Part shown: positions 27,135 to 36,569 of the stretch, piece by piece
Position numbering within the stretch: position 1 is the first letter of the stretch
How the letters are laid out: every line of letters begins with the position of its first letter
Assembly (NCBI GenBank): GCA_030407315.1
Contig: JALQPE010000558.1
Span: forward strand, 1 to 37,619
Reading direction: 5' to 3'
Length of the DNA: 37,619 nt
Origin: Asparagopsis taxiformis
Taxonomy: Eukaryota > Rhodophyta > Florideophyceae > Bonnemaisoniales > Bonnemaisoniaceae
Position numbers and translations under genes: made by a program
The notes under the pieces: generated by a model
What the model was told of the DNA's origin: nothing
What the model saw: the letters and a program-made list of their open reading frames with translations, nothing else
Databases searched by the model: none

Positions 27135-27260
27135 AGAATAGGGAATACATATCTGGTCAGAATAGGAAATAAATACCCGGTTAGAATAGGAAATACGTAT
27201 CCAGCCAGAATACGGAATATGTATCCAGCTAGAATACGAAATACGTATCCAGCCAGAATA
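27135..27260. repeat. 24-bp tandem array in copy R
   Basis: Inverted counterpart of 11747-11872, with five 24-base units and a partial one and no difference in unit number. Confidence 0.82.
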
Positions 27261-28730
27261 TGAAATACCTGTCAGCATATCGTCGATCACCCATCTCCCT
27301 CAATATCGCGTTCTCCCTACCATCCGAACGCCATGCACCACCATCCGCACATACTGCAAGAACCCTCACGACCTAGATTACAAAAATCCGCTCCTTCCCA
27401 ACTCCATCCCCGCTTTCGTCGACACCACCCCAGCCCATTACATCATCAAGACATCAAACACGAACATGGTCAGCAAAATCTTACACCACTTGAAACCCAC
27501 TCTCACTTCTATCGTATGCCCCAAAATATACACATACCAGAAACACCTCACAGCTTCATTCCCCATCTTCCTACATCCCTTCTTCACTCTCCTTCAGTCC
27601 TGTCGTTCCTGCTTCACCACTCCTGCATCACATACAAAACATCAACCCCAACAGTCAGATTCAAAAGCAACGCTTACCACGACAGATATCCTAGAAACTC
27701 CCTTACTTACCTCTCCGAGAGGATGAGTGCATCATCCATCCTACACAAAATACAAACCATGATCCAAAAACCTTGCAATGAATAATAATCATAGTCAGCA
27801 GTCCATATCTTCGCAAAGCACATCTTGGCACTCAATGAAACTTACCTTCCGTCATCAAAATTCCTGCATCATCTACACAACATCGGAATCAACCACAACA
27901 GTCAGACTCAAAATCAACCTTCCCTCACAGCATACTTTCAAAACTTCACGTACCTCTCTTCCATCCTCCGCTCAATACACACCATCAGTCAACAGGCTTC
28001 CCATGAAAAATATCGCATTAACGGAAATAGTCAGACTCAAAACCCACCCTTCCCTAAACGCATACCCTCGAGGGTAGAGGATGGAACGAAGGTACGTGCG
28101 CGAACCTTGATCAAGATTCGCGCACGTACAAAGCAAAGTCGGTCAAAGAATATCAGTCGGTGATGAGGGCGGAGTGGAGCCTGCGGCGTCGACCGGACAG
28201 CTTTCTGCGTCCGCTTAAGTCTTCCTGTGCATACTCGAAATCATCGCCGCCAGTGAGATTGAGTATGGCCCAAGCCATGGTCTCTGATTCCCCGAACAAT
28301 GAGATCCGGATCGAGAACAACGAATATAAACATATAATCATATATATGAGAATCCATTTGCTTTCCTTACATGATCCGTGGCATATCCGCTGTAAAGCAC
28401 ATTCAGATTCCACGAAGTTTGGAAATAAAAAAGTTTATTATTACAAATGAATTAATTGAAAATTCATCTCCCAGGGCAGTCGTTCGTCCTTCCATGCACA
28501 CGTTGCCAGCACGCAATGTGATGTAACAGTTGGAAATGATTGAACTCTCGGTTAAATTCCACCGTTGGGATGTCAGCTGGAGTGAGCACAAAACTACTAC
28601 CCACAAAACTACGAACGAACACGTTACATTCCAAGTCTCGAAAGCACCACAAAAATAAAATTGGTCGCATCTGGACGGCACAGTCTCCCCTGTTCAGCTC
28701 GCAATCCTCCCTTTTGCGTCAAAACTCGAC
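27261..28730. other. Leader of copy R before the transposase
   Basis: About 1.5 kb matching copy L. Frames of up to 150 codons are open but His/Ser/Pro-rich with no domain. Three spaced copies of AGTCAGAYTCAAAA occur near 27653, 27900 and 28027, so part of it is a decayed tandem repeat. A 38-bp near-palindrome lies at 28092-28129. Confidence 0.6.
28092..28129. repeat. 38-bp near-perfect palindrome in copy R
   Basis: Counterpart of 10878-10915: GTACGTGCGCGAA and TTCGCGCACGTAC arms around a TTGATCAA centre. It is conserved between both copies about 600 bases upstream of the transposase ATG. Confidence 0.8.
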
Positions 28731-30530
28731 ATGGAATGCAAGTATGAAGGGTGCTTCTACTACTGCGTAGATGCTTATGCGCTCGCGCTGCATGAGCGAA
28801 CGTGTCGCTACCGTTTCAACCCCTCTCCCCAACATTTCAACAACGCTCGTGTCCCTGCCGTCACCCATGAGCCTGCTCGAAACGGCGACCATGATTCCCC
28901 GCAACCCAGCTCCCCAGACCCAGAATCTGGTCGTGCTTCCTCCAGCGACTCACCCTGTGACGCTTCACTGCCACCAACCTCAACCCCCTCCCGCGCAGAC
29001 CTCCTCGTGCAATCCCTCGCCGCCAGTCTCACAACCCTCGAGTACAAGGCCGGCGCTGGCCGCGTGAGCGAAGTCATCACCATCCTACAAGACCCCGCAT
29101 TCTCCCTAGAAAAGTTCAACAGCGCCGTTCGCACCGTAGAAGAATGTCGCCACGTTACCGCTTCCATGGTCGAAACACATTTCCGCACCGAAGGTTACAA
29201 GAGCCACATCATTCCAGACAAAACTGGTAAGTACTCGGCACAACTGTACCTCCGCGACCCAGTCGACATGCTCCGCAGGCAGTTAGCACTGGCTAACGAC
29301 CAAAATACTCTCTTCCACCCCTCCCCACAGACCGCCCCAGACGGCACCGCAATATTTTCTCATCCCCTACACACAGAATTCGCGAAAACGCTGCACCAGG
29401 TTACTAGACAGCGCGTGCAGCTCTCGGAAGATCCACAGGTCGTATGGGCAGAGGAAAATGATCCCACCGCTTCCTCCTTTGCCGGCCTCCTCCAAGTGTA
29501 CTCCGACAAGAGCAGCACAAGCCTCAAGAGCTCCGCAATCGTCGCATACCCCATACACGTCACACTGCTCAACTTCTCCGCCCCCCTCCGTCGCCACTGC
29601 ATCCGTACCGGCCTCACCATCGTCGGGTATCTTCCGTACATTGTTAACCCTTCGTCCAACGCCTTGTTCGGTGATGAAATTCCGACAACCTCTAGTTCTG
29701 CTAGTCGCGCTCGCAAAATTGATATTCTTCATAAAGCACTCGAAAAAGTGTTTTCGTCCCTATCCACCGCGTTCTCTTCCGGGTTCCCCTGCACAGACTC
29801 CACTGCAACTGCCCGCCAATGCTTTCCCATCCTAGCCAATTATTGCTGCGACTTTCCAGAGGCCAAAGAGCTGCCATGCACTCGCAACAGCACTACCACC
29901 ACACATCCCTGCCACCGCTGCTACACCTCCGCCACTCAACTTGAATCCACCGCGCCACACCAGCCCCGCTCCCTCGATGATACACGCTCTGCACGCCAAG
30001 AGAGCGCTCAGGAGCATACAACTGCTCCGCTCGAAGCTCTCTCCCTCCTCGAACAACACTCTGTCCTCGAATCGACCGCTCTTTTACCCACCAACAGTCC
30101 CCTAGACCCCTACAACATTTTCTCCTTCGAGCCTCTGCACAATCTCCACCTCGGCATCTCAAAGCTCATCAAACAGTGCATTGTCCACCGCCTCAGCTCC
30201 CCAGACCTCACCACCACCACTGCCTCCCATTCCGGGACACCTCGCACCTTCAAGAAGGTGAAAAAATCCATCCTCGCCGGCTCAAACAGCATTCTGTCCG
30301 CTATCGAACGCGACTACTACATCACCGGTCTTCATGTCGACTTCTCCAAGGGTGAGAAGGGCACCAATTTGAACGGCCTCTTCACGGAGGACGGCATACG
30401 CGGCATGCTCGCAGCCAAAGACTATCACCATGTCGACATGGTGTTCCCTTTCATCGCAGCATTCATTGACACATGCTGTGACGAAGTAGAGACAGCCCCC
30501 CCTCACTTCCATCTGCACGCAATACTCTGA
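28731..30530 (+). CDS. Transposase, N-terminal 599 residues (CACTA/Plavaka-like)
   Basis: Starts at an ATG. Residues 3-25 are a C2HC zinc finger (Cys3, Cys8, His21, Cys25), as at the N-terminus of Plavaka-type transposases. A Ser/Pro-rich linker follows, then the central domain. FEPLHNLHLGISKLIK near residues 465-481 matches the position and pattern of a conserved motif in this group, an acidic residue and H before an LGxxK. The frame stops at 30530, and a run of seven C at 30496-30502 is the likely break: the neighbouring frame continues the protein (TQYSDLVAWV leading into the next entry). The protein cuts and rejoins the element DNA in the nucleus. Confidence 0.68.
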   Translation: MECKYEGCFYYCVDAYALALHERTCRYRFNPSPQHFNNARVPAVTHEPARNGDHDSPQPSSPDPESGRASSSDSPCDASLPPTSTPSRADLLVQSLAASLTTLEYKAGAGRVSEVITILQDPAFSLEKFNSAVRTVEECRHVTASMVETHFRTEGYKSHIIPDKTGKYSAQLYLRDPVDMLRRQLALANDQNTLFHPSPQTAPDGTAIFSHPLHTEFAKTLHQVTRQRVQLSEDPQVVWAEENDPTASSFAGLLQVYSDKSSTSLKSSAIVAYPIHVTLLNFSAPLRRHCIRTGLTIVGYLPYIVNPSSNALFGDEIPTTSSSASRARKIDILHKALEKVFSSLSTAFSSGFPCTDSTATARQCFPILANYCCDFPEAKELPCTRNSTTTTHPCHRCYTSATQLESTAPHQPRSLDDTRSARQESAQEHTTAPLEALSLLEQHSVLESTALLPTNSPLDPYNIFSFEPLHNLHLGISKLIKQCIVHRLSSPDLTTTTASHSGTPRTFKKVKKSILAGSNSILSAIERDYYITGLHVDFSKGEKGTNLNGLFTEDGIRGMLAAKDYHHVDMVFPFIAAFIDTCCDEVETAPPHFHLHAIL

Positions 30531-30546
30531 CCTCGTCGCATGGGTC

Positions 30547-31773
30547 ATGAAACGCGGTCGCATCAAGCACTGGACTGCCGCCGAACTACAAAGCCTCCAG
30601 AACTCCATTTCCTATTTCAAACAATCAATGCTCTCCACGCTCGGCCCATTCCACACCACAGGTCTCAAAACTTTCAAGTTCCATCTTCTAGACCATCTTC
30701 CCGGTGACTTGCAGAGATATAGCGCCCTGGAACACATCGATGCAGGCCCCTACGAACACTCGCATCTTCTGTTCAAACAGAGTTATAGGAAAACCTCTCG
30801 AAGGCGCTCCACAGCCATGGAAGAGACTATTCGCCACATGGAATTCTCCTTGGCCACTCCAACTGGTCACACCCCATCGAACACATTGGGAAACCCACGG
30901 ATGATATCTCCCACAGACGGTGCAGTACTCGTTCGCGACGGATTCACCGTTGCACTGCACGACTTTGCCTCCCTGCTGCCCGATGCAACCCTCCTCGTTG
31001 CAGATATCGACGGACAGACCGATCCTGCCACTCTTTTGCCTCTGCACAACTCCTCGTTCCCGTCTGCCACCATAACGCTATTCCAGCAACTCGGTGACAC
31101 AGCTGCACAAGCGTTCCTCACCCTCGCTAGACTGCGCGCCACGGCAGAAGGCCCTCCAATACATGACATGGACATTTCCGTCACCGTGGTAAAGTCCGCC
31201 TACATCATGGGAGCGTACGTCCCAGATGCCGACGACTTTGACCCGCACAGTGGCATGCTTCGCCCCACAAACGTGTCGAGGCACAAGCAGCAGCGTGTCT
31301 TTGCGACTTCATCGTTCGGCCCCGCAAAGAGATCGCAGTACTCCTTTGTCGTCATCTCCGGAACTGCCGATGACTACAGAACCATATGGGTAGGGCGCGT
31401 CCTGGCACTGGTACGCCTGCAGTCTCCAAACCTGTTTCAACCTGTAGAACTCGCTTTCGTTCAGTATATGACCTGCTTTGCCCCAAAAACCGCTGTGGAA
31501 AAATCACTTGGGTGCATTTGTTTAAAGTGGTCCACATGGGACCCGGACAACGGATCCGTTGACAGCAATGACACTGCATCCCACAGTGCAGGTGGTCCTT
31601 GGTTTGACCTCATTCCTGCATCTACTATATCTGGCACTGTGCACATCGTACGAAGTAACTTTCCAGTCAAGCCATTTACGAAACAAATGCACTGGTCGGA
31701 CCACCGTTTCTATCTCAACCGCTTCTACACCAACACTGATTACCAGTTCACAGATGATAATGAAGAAGAATAA
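30547..31773 (+). CDS. Transposase, C-terminal part (continues after a frame break)
   Basis: Open over 408 codons; the open frame actually reaches back to about 30504. It begins with VMKRGRIKHWTAAELQSLQ, and the motif KTFKFHLLDHLP followed by EHIDAGPYEHSHLLFKQSYRK resembles the conserved K-H-x-x-x-H / E-x-x-H region near the C-terminal side of CACTA and Plavaka transposases. The rest of the domain has an aromatic-rich tail. It has no start of its own in good context, so it is the second half of the transposase at 28731, separated by one or two missing or extra bases. Confidence 0.68.
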   Translation: MKRGRIKHWTAAELQSLQNSISYFKQSMLSTLGPFHTTGLKTFKFHLLDHLPGDLQRYSALEHIDAGPYEHSHLLFKQSYRKTSRRRSTAMEETIRHMEFSLATPTGHTPSNTLGNPRMISPTDGAVLVRDGFTVALHDFASLLPDATLLVADIDGQTDPATLLPLHNSSFPSATITLFQQLGDTAAQAFLTLARLRATAEGPPIHDMDISVTVVKSAYIMGAYVPDADDFDPHSGMLRPTNVSRHKQQRVFATSSFGPAKRSQYSFVVISGTADDYRTIWVGRVLALVRLQSPNLFQPVELAFVQYMTCFAPKTAVEKSLGCICLKWSTWDPDNGSVDSNDTASHSAGGPWFDLIPASTISGTVHIVRSNFPVKPFTKQMHWSDHRFYLNRFYTNTDYQFTDDNEEE

Positions 31774-31850
31774 ATCTAAATCGCAGCACTCTATTGATAA
31801 TGTACTACATGATAAACCTTCTAGTCAACGTCACATTTACTGCACTAATT

Positions 31851-33356
31851 TCAACCATCCTCCATTACGCCAAAACCGTTATCAGCAGTGGCTGCATGGC
31901 GCCGCTCCATGCCCCCATACTGTGGGGCATTGATTTCGACATTCAGGTTTGCACTCAGGTGTCCAGCATATGGGTCAACGACGAAAAGTTCTGCGTCAAT
32001 TAGTCCTTGCGCAATCACACAATCCATTACAGCACCGAGGTTTGACGTAATATGCGATTGAATCCAATCCTCGGACACTAGAACAAGTGATGAGCAGCGG
32101 TTTACATCATCAACGACATGAACAATTCCAGACCCCTCTCCGCTTTGCCACACTTCAACAGCCTCTCTCGTCACAGTACGGCTTGCAAACACATGCCGTG
32201 ACTGTGCACTAGTCCGCTGTTCGCTCTCGACAACGTCCGTTTCTTCCCTTGCTTGCGAGCCTTGGAGACAAGACATGCAGTACACCACCATACCAACTAA
32301 TTGCTGAAAAGCTACCCCCACATATTGACTGTACCGCCTTGTAAACTCCTTCTGCCGTGCACCTCCTTTCCCCTTCGGTTCATCCAAACACTCCACAGTA
32401 GTCACTAGCCAAGCATCCAGGCGCGCCAGCGTTAGTATGCTCGTCTCTATGTCCATTACTTGTTCTGGTCGTATCGAATAACCCCTGAAGATGTCCAGCA
32501 CATTCACAGCTACTCGGTTGTTAAACCATGCATCACCATTCACTTCCATTTCGAAGCTGTCAGGAACCATGCCTTTGCTGTATCGCAGCTCTGAGAACGG
32601 TGCCGTTCGCCACCTCCCCATATCCAAATCACCGTTGCTTTCCCGTTTCAAAAGCTTCTCAGACGCTTCGCGCTTTTGATCCTCTCGCTCGTCCATCTCA
32701 GCTCGCGTCGTCAGCATCGTGCATCTAGACATTAATTTCGTGTACCCCAGCGAACCGAACAATCTGTCCCTCGCATTACGCTTCCGTGCACTCATCACGT
32801 CGGACAGTTTCTGCGTCACCTTCACTTTCAATTCCTTGCTCCCCGCCACAGCCTCTTGACAGCACACACGCTGCTCCTCATCGGAAAACACATCACACCA
32901 CGGACTTTGACGCAGTACGTGTCGCACCAAGTCATTCAGCAGATCACTCTCGTCCCTGTACGAAGGTGTATACCACTGCAGATTCTTGATGATATAGCCC
33001 GGAGGGGTAGCAATATATCCTACACCGTTTTCGCTCCAAAGTGTCCCTTCTACCGGCTCTACCTCGATGGTACGTCCAGTCCAACGTCTCTGCGTTTGTT
33101 CCGCTATAGGGTCCAGCTCCATAGTCTCGTTCTTGCACCACTTTGTCAGGTTTTCCTCAACCGCCCTAAGAACTCCAAGGTATTTCACAGGAATGGCTTT
33201 CTGTATTTTCGACTTACCGCCACCGTGATCACTGATTCTACCTGTTCTCGCAATTGCAGTAAGGCTGGCATTTTCCGCCTGCAGAGTCTTCACCTTAGCC
33301 TCCAACGCAACTATCTCCGTGGTGAGCGCCTTGTTTGCTATGTCCTGGCTAAACAC
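31851..33356 (-). CDS. Unknown protein Z, main part, N-terminal coiled coil
   Basis: Open over about 500 codons to a stop at 31851. The first 35 residues form a clear coiled coil (LTTEIVALEAKVKTLQAENASL) that is continuous, in another frame, with MASRINAQKKKIAELEKK upstream. The break is at a run of seven A (minus strand) near 33357-33363. The rest is soluble-looking with no recognised motif. It does not resemble the X or Y proteins. It lies between transposon R and the relic methyltransferase-SET gene. It could be a second gene of the transposon or another cassette member; neither is supported. Confidence 0.55.
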   Translation of the reverse strand: MFSQDIANKALTTEIVALEAKVKTLQAENASLTAIARTGRISDHGGGKSKIQKAIPVKYLGVLRAVEENLTKWCKNETMELDPIAEQTQRRWTGRTIEVEPVEGTLWSENGVGYIATPPGYIIKNLQWYTPSYRDESDLLNDLVRHVLRQSPWCDVFSDEEQRVCCQEAVAGSKELKVKVTQKLSDVMSARKRNARDRLFGSLGYTKLMSRCTMLTTRAEMDEREDQKREASEKLLKRESNGDLDMGRWRTAPFSELRYSKGMVPDSFEMEVNGDAWFNNRVAVNVLDIFRGYSIRPEQVMDIETSILTLARLDAWLVTTVECLDEPKGKGGARQKEFTRRYSQYVGVAFQQLVGMVVYCMSCLQGSQAREETDVVESEQRTSAQSRHVFASRTVTREAVEVWQSGEGSGIVHVVDDVNRCSSLVLVSEDWIQSHITSNLGAVMDCVIAQGLIDAELFVVDPYAGHLSANLNVEINAPQYGGMERRHAATADNGFGVMEDG

Positions 33357-34137
33357 TTTTTTTCCAGCTCCGCGATCTTCTTCTTCTGCGCATTGATGCG
33401 ACTCGCCATTAAATCGATGGATTCCGGCGGATGCAACCTCTCTGCCCTCACCGTCCCCCCATCTCGCACGCTATCGGGATTATGATGTCCTCCATCGCCA
33501 ATAGCCTGACGTCGGCGGGGGCGTTACGCGCATATTTGGCACCAATGACAGTCTGTTGTGACGAGGCCCGCACTCCGGCTGCTCTCTCCCCTCAGTACCA
33601 CCTGACCGCCGATGATAGTTGGCATCCTGTGAACGTTGCTCAGAAACAACATCCCTTGCCGCTATCCTCGGGTCCCTGACTGCATTACCTGCTGGGGCTG
33701 ATGTACTCGGCATAGTTGGCGCAGTGGGGGTCACAGCCTCCAGTGTCTCGGGAACCCCCGGCTGGGACTCCGTCTGCAGCACCTCCGCATCTGCCAACCC
33801 GGGAGGAACTACCTTTGCCATAGCACTCTGCCGCAATTCCAACATGTTTTGAGCCACTATCATGTCATCATCATGATGTTCACTGTCCCTGCGAGCACGC
33901 TTGCCTCGGTCAAGCCCCATCTCTCTCCGCGCCGTTCCTCCTTCCTCACTTTCTCGCTGCGGATCCCCAGTTCTGCGCCGGTCCGTCTTGCGACTACCGG
34001 ACCGCGGTTCAATGCTGCCGGTAGGCCCAGACCGCTTCTTCGCACGGGATTGTCGGGCACTCGATACAGCAGCTGCTGACCGGGTTTTTCTGGAGGCCCG
34101 GAGGCTTTGGAGCTTTCTTCGCAATACGCGGCGGCAT
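33357..34137 (-). pseudogene. N-terminal part of protein Z, frame-broken
   Basis: A start ATG at 34137 gives MPPRIAKKAPKPPG, followed after a frame change near 34085 by a basic, low-complexity region (QSRAKKRSGPTGS, GKRARRDSEHHDDD), which looks like a nuclear protein. A second frame change between 33480 and 33560 leads to PPESIDLMASRINAQKKK and then the main part. At least three single-base breaks in about 800 bases suggest a pseudogene or base errors. Confidence 0.5.
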
Positions 34138-34809
34138 AATGAAGCTTTCCCGGAAGCGATGGAAGGATTGAGTTGCACGAGATACAAAAAGATTGCTGTA
34201 TAGTGTCGGTAACCACAACGGTCTGCGATGAACGTTCAGGTCAGGTCAAGTACCGGATAATACGCCAACAGCCCAGATTGTATACGGTAGGCAGTCATCA
34301 ACAGTATTTATGAGGTACAATTAACAGCTGTAGAGCTAGGCCGCGAGCACCCCTATGTCCGGAAGACGTCCTGATTTGAATTAAAATTTGGGCTATTCTC
34401 AAAAACATGCACATGTGAACATGTTTTTTGAGATGGGGGTGTGCCGTACGGCACAATCGACCCGCTGAAATCGATGTTTTTGGCAATATTTTTTTTCTGC
34501 CCTGAATTGTAGAATTTCTGGGCTGGACAGCAATGCAACTGAGCTGGACATCCACCGGGCGTCCATTTCAACTTGGTCGTGTATTTTGCATCTGCACGCA
34601 TAACAGCTCCAAGCAGTCAGGTCACTGCTCGGACGAAGTGCATCTAGAGTGTGAACGATTGGTTTTTGACAGGCGAGTACTGCTCAATAGGTTTCACCCT
34701 GGAGTAATGGTGGCTGGACATGCTGCATTATATGATATACTTCAACTCTGGAACGTAGCTTTATTTGTAGTCGAAATGAAAACATCTTTCGTGACCCTAA
34801 TTCCATGCT
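34138..34809. other. Spacer with small inverted repeats, no gene
   Basis: About 670 bases without a supported gene. CTCAAAAACATG at 34398 and CATGTTTTTTGAG at 34420 form an inverted repeat with a short loop. GTGCCGTACGGCAC at 34441-34454 is a perfect 14-base palindrome. TTTTTTTT and similar runs suggest A/T-rich filler or a transposon relic. Confidence 0.55.
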
Positions 34810-35285
34810 CTAAACCGCTGTCCCATAATGAACGTAGAGCTCCTGCCCCGGACGGATATCGCGGATTGCACGTACTACAATGATCTTCGGATTTTCTAGG
34901 TCCTTCGCCTTGAGCTTCTTCCCCGTCGAACGCTGCTGTAGTTCTCGACAAACTCGACGTTGGCATCCGCCTGGTGTCTTCCGCCGGAGTGTCCTCACCT
35001 CGCAAATACCGCGGGTCGTTGATGAACTGCGCCGAACAGAACGGAGCCGGAACAATCCAAATTGGATGCTCGATGTTTTCGTCGTCCTCCGCTGTTGCAT
35101 ACAGCTTGATGGCATACATCAAGAATGTTTCCTTCGTTTATCGCCATGTGACCCTCTCCGTACGCGAACCTCATCGACTCCTTGCTCATATCAGAGTACA
35201 CAACAGTTCCGTAGTATGCACATACTTCGTCGCCAACATTAATGTCTGTTCAGCGAAGAGCCCTCTTCCTGCATTTGATGCTTAA
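34810..35285 (-). pseudogene. SET domain relic, C-terminal end of a decayed methyltransferase-SET gene
   Basis: Several frames each keep part of a SET domain. YYGTVVYSDMSKESMRFAYG and IWIVPAPFCSAQFINDPRY match YNGTIFYAKI and VWLVPAVYNCTSYLNDCRV of the intact gene. ENPKIIVVRAIRDIRPGQEL followed by YVHYGTAV matches its last strand and motif. The pieces are in different frames, so no protein can be made. Together with the entries to the right it repeats the domain order of the gene at 20644-22899. Confidence 0.75.
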
Positions 35286-35617
35286 TCAGCGATGGTCGAA
35301 CGCTCAATTTTTTCGCAACACAATCGTGTGCCCGCATCACGCGAGGGTTTTCAGTTTGCAACCAGCGGCGCAGGGAAGTGGCCAATAATGTACCGGTTTT
35401 TCCATGTGCTCGTGCGACGCAATCGACTCTGGGCACAGCTGCCAGAGGGTACTGCCGAATATATTTCGGGAACCTCTGTACAGGGGAAGGCCAGGTGGGG
35501 TTCGATGATCCTGCGTTCCCTCTGCGTACGCATCGTGACAGAGGGGGACGCCAAGAACTTCTCAGCACTCTGTTTCGCTTCTGTCGTGACCCCTCATGTC
35601 AGTGTTGTTTGAAAGAA
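35286..35617 (-). pseudogene. Linker region of the decayed methyltransferase-SET gene
   Basis: Lies where the intact gene has the linker between methyltransferase and SET domains. Fragments such as LPCTEVPEIYSAVPSG occur, but no domain can be traced. It probably continues the same relic. Confidence 0.4.
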
Positions 35618-36105
35618 TTACACGTGACATGACTGCACACAGCTTTGGAAGCGATCGTGCCAACACACAATTTCCATGTCACTGCCGACGAAAACACGGT
35701 GCTCAGGCAAGCTCATAGCTGCTTTTCCCGTTGCGAAAGTGCCAGAGAATGGATCGACAACAATATCACCAGGCTGTGAATGCTGGCTGATCAACTCCAT
35801 CATGAGAGCGACGCTCTTCTGCTCTGCACGAACTCTGACCGTAGCACCGGTTGTGCTCCTTGTTCGCCACACCATCTCATTCGAATCGATGGCGGGCATA
35901 TTGATGGTGACGTTGCACCACGCCGGGGTACGTGCCGTCCATGTATCCGTGGTTCCTATAGGCCACCATCTCGCTTCCAGTCTTGAATGGAACACCTCGC
36001 TTCCAGAAGTGGATAGCGACCTCTGCCATGTTCATGCGTTGGTACCTCTTCCGCCCCGGCATTTGATAGAGGTGCCCAGGTAGTCGGACAACAACAGAGG
36101 TACCT
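35618..36105 (-). pseudogene. Methyltransferase SAM-binding half, relic
   Basis: HSQPGDIVVDPFSGTFATGK and AAMSLPEHRVFVGSDME are the SAM-binding motif I region of a beta-class amino-methyltransferase, matching DIVMDFFSGTYSTAIACM and RRFIGCEKE of the intact gene. MAEVAIHFWKRG upstream matches MHDFVIHAYKRG, in another frame. Frame changes separate it from the catalytic half. Confidence 0.75.
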
Positions 36106-36205
36106 CGTCAACGAAGAAAACTGAATTCCGAACGACGTCCTCCTCCTCCTCATCCTCATCCCGCACTTTCTTCGCCACTGTGCTGCGATGCTTCGGAGTC
36201 CGAAT

Positions 36206-36562
36206 TCATGGACGTAACCTCTTCATCCGACCCGTCATCACTGGCAGCAGCATCGGTTTGGCCTTCTGACTGCGGTCCTTTGTACGTTTCCAAGTAATGG
36301 AACCATTCGTATAGAACTGCAAAACGGAGCAGAACACGATGCCGTGGCCACCGGGGCGCAACAGCTCGTCAAACACTTCGATGCTAGCCTGCAATATCTC
36401 TGCAGTTAGCCTGTCGTACGAAGAGTTGGAATCGTTCCTCTTACGACGAACATTGTAGGGCGGATCAGTCAGAATGAGCTGAACGTTGCCCTGATGGGCA
36501 CGTGTTCTCGGCTCTCGTCGGCACTGACCAAATCTTCGAAAGGGACGTCGTACACCCGGCAA
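36206..36562 (-). pseudogene. Methyltransferase catalytic half with DPPY motif, relic
   Basis: NVQLILTDPPYNVRR and LLRPGGHGIVFCSV correspond to VQLVLTDPPFNTR and LRPGGHALIYSS of the intact gene. It keeps motif IV (DPPY) but is broken on both sides. DPPY is a standard adenine-N6 methyltransferase motif, so the ancestor probably had the same activity as the intact relative. Confidence 0.78.
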
Positions 36563-36569
36563 TACTGAC

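Larger units (their letters stand above)
26752..31850 (+). mobile_element. CACTA/Plavaka-like DNA transposon, right copy (R)
   Basis: Begins CGTCTGTGTTTTCGG directly at the end of the Y fragment. It contains the terminal hairpin block, three 43-bp units, five 24-bp units, a leader of about 1.7 kb and a transposase of about 1000 residues split by one frame break. The first 2.4 kb match copy L inverted. The far end is not recognised: no inverted match to the left terminus is visible near 31774-31850, so the boundary given is the last base before the next gene. Subterminal arrays plus a C2HC-finger transposase fit the CACTA/Plavaka group; the related KDZ group is an alternative. Confidence 0.7.

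Noticed and set aside
27333..27785. His-rich 150-codon frame conserved in both transposon copies
   Set aside because: The whole leader is conserved between these near-identical copies, so conservation gives no coding evidence; it is low-complexity and overlapped by another open frame.
34810..35285. A separate intact small SET protein
   Set aside because: The SET motifs are spread over different frames and none spans the domain.
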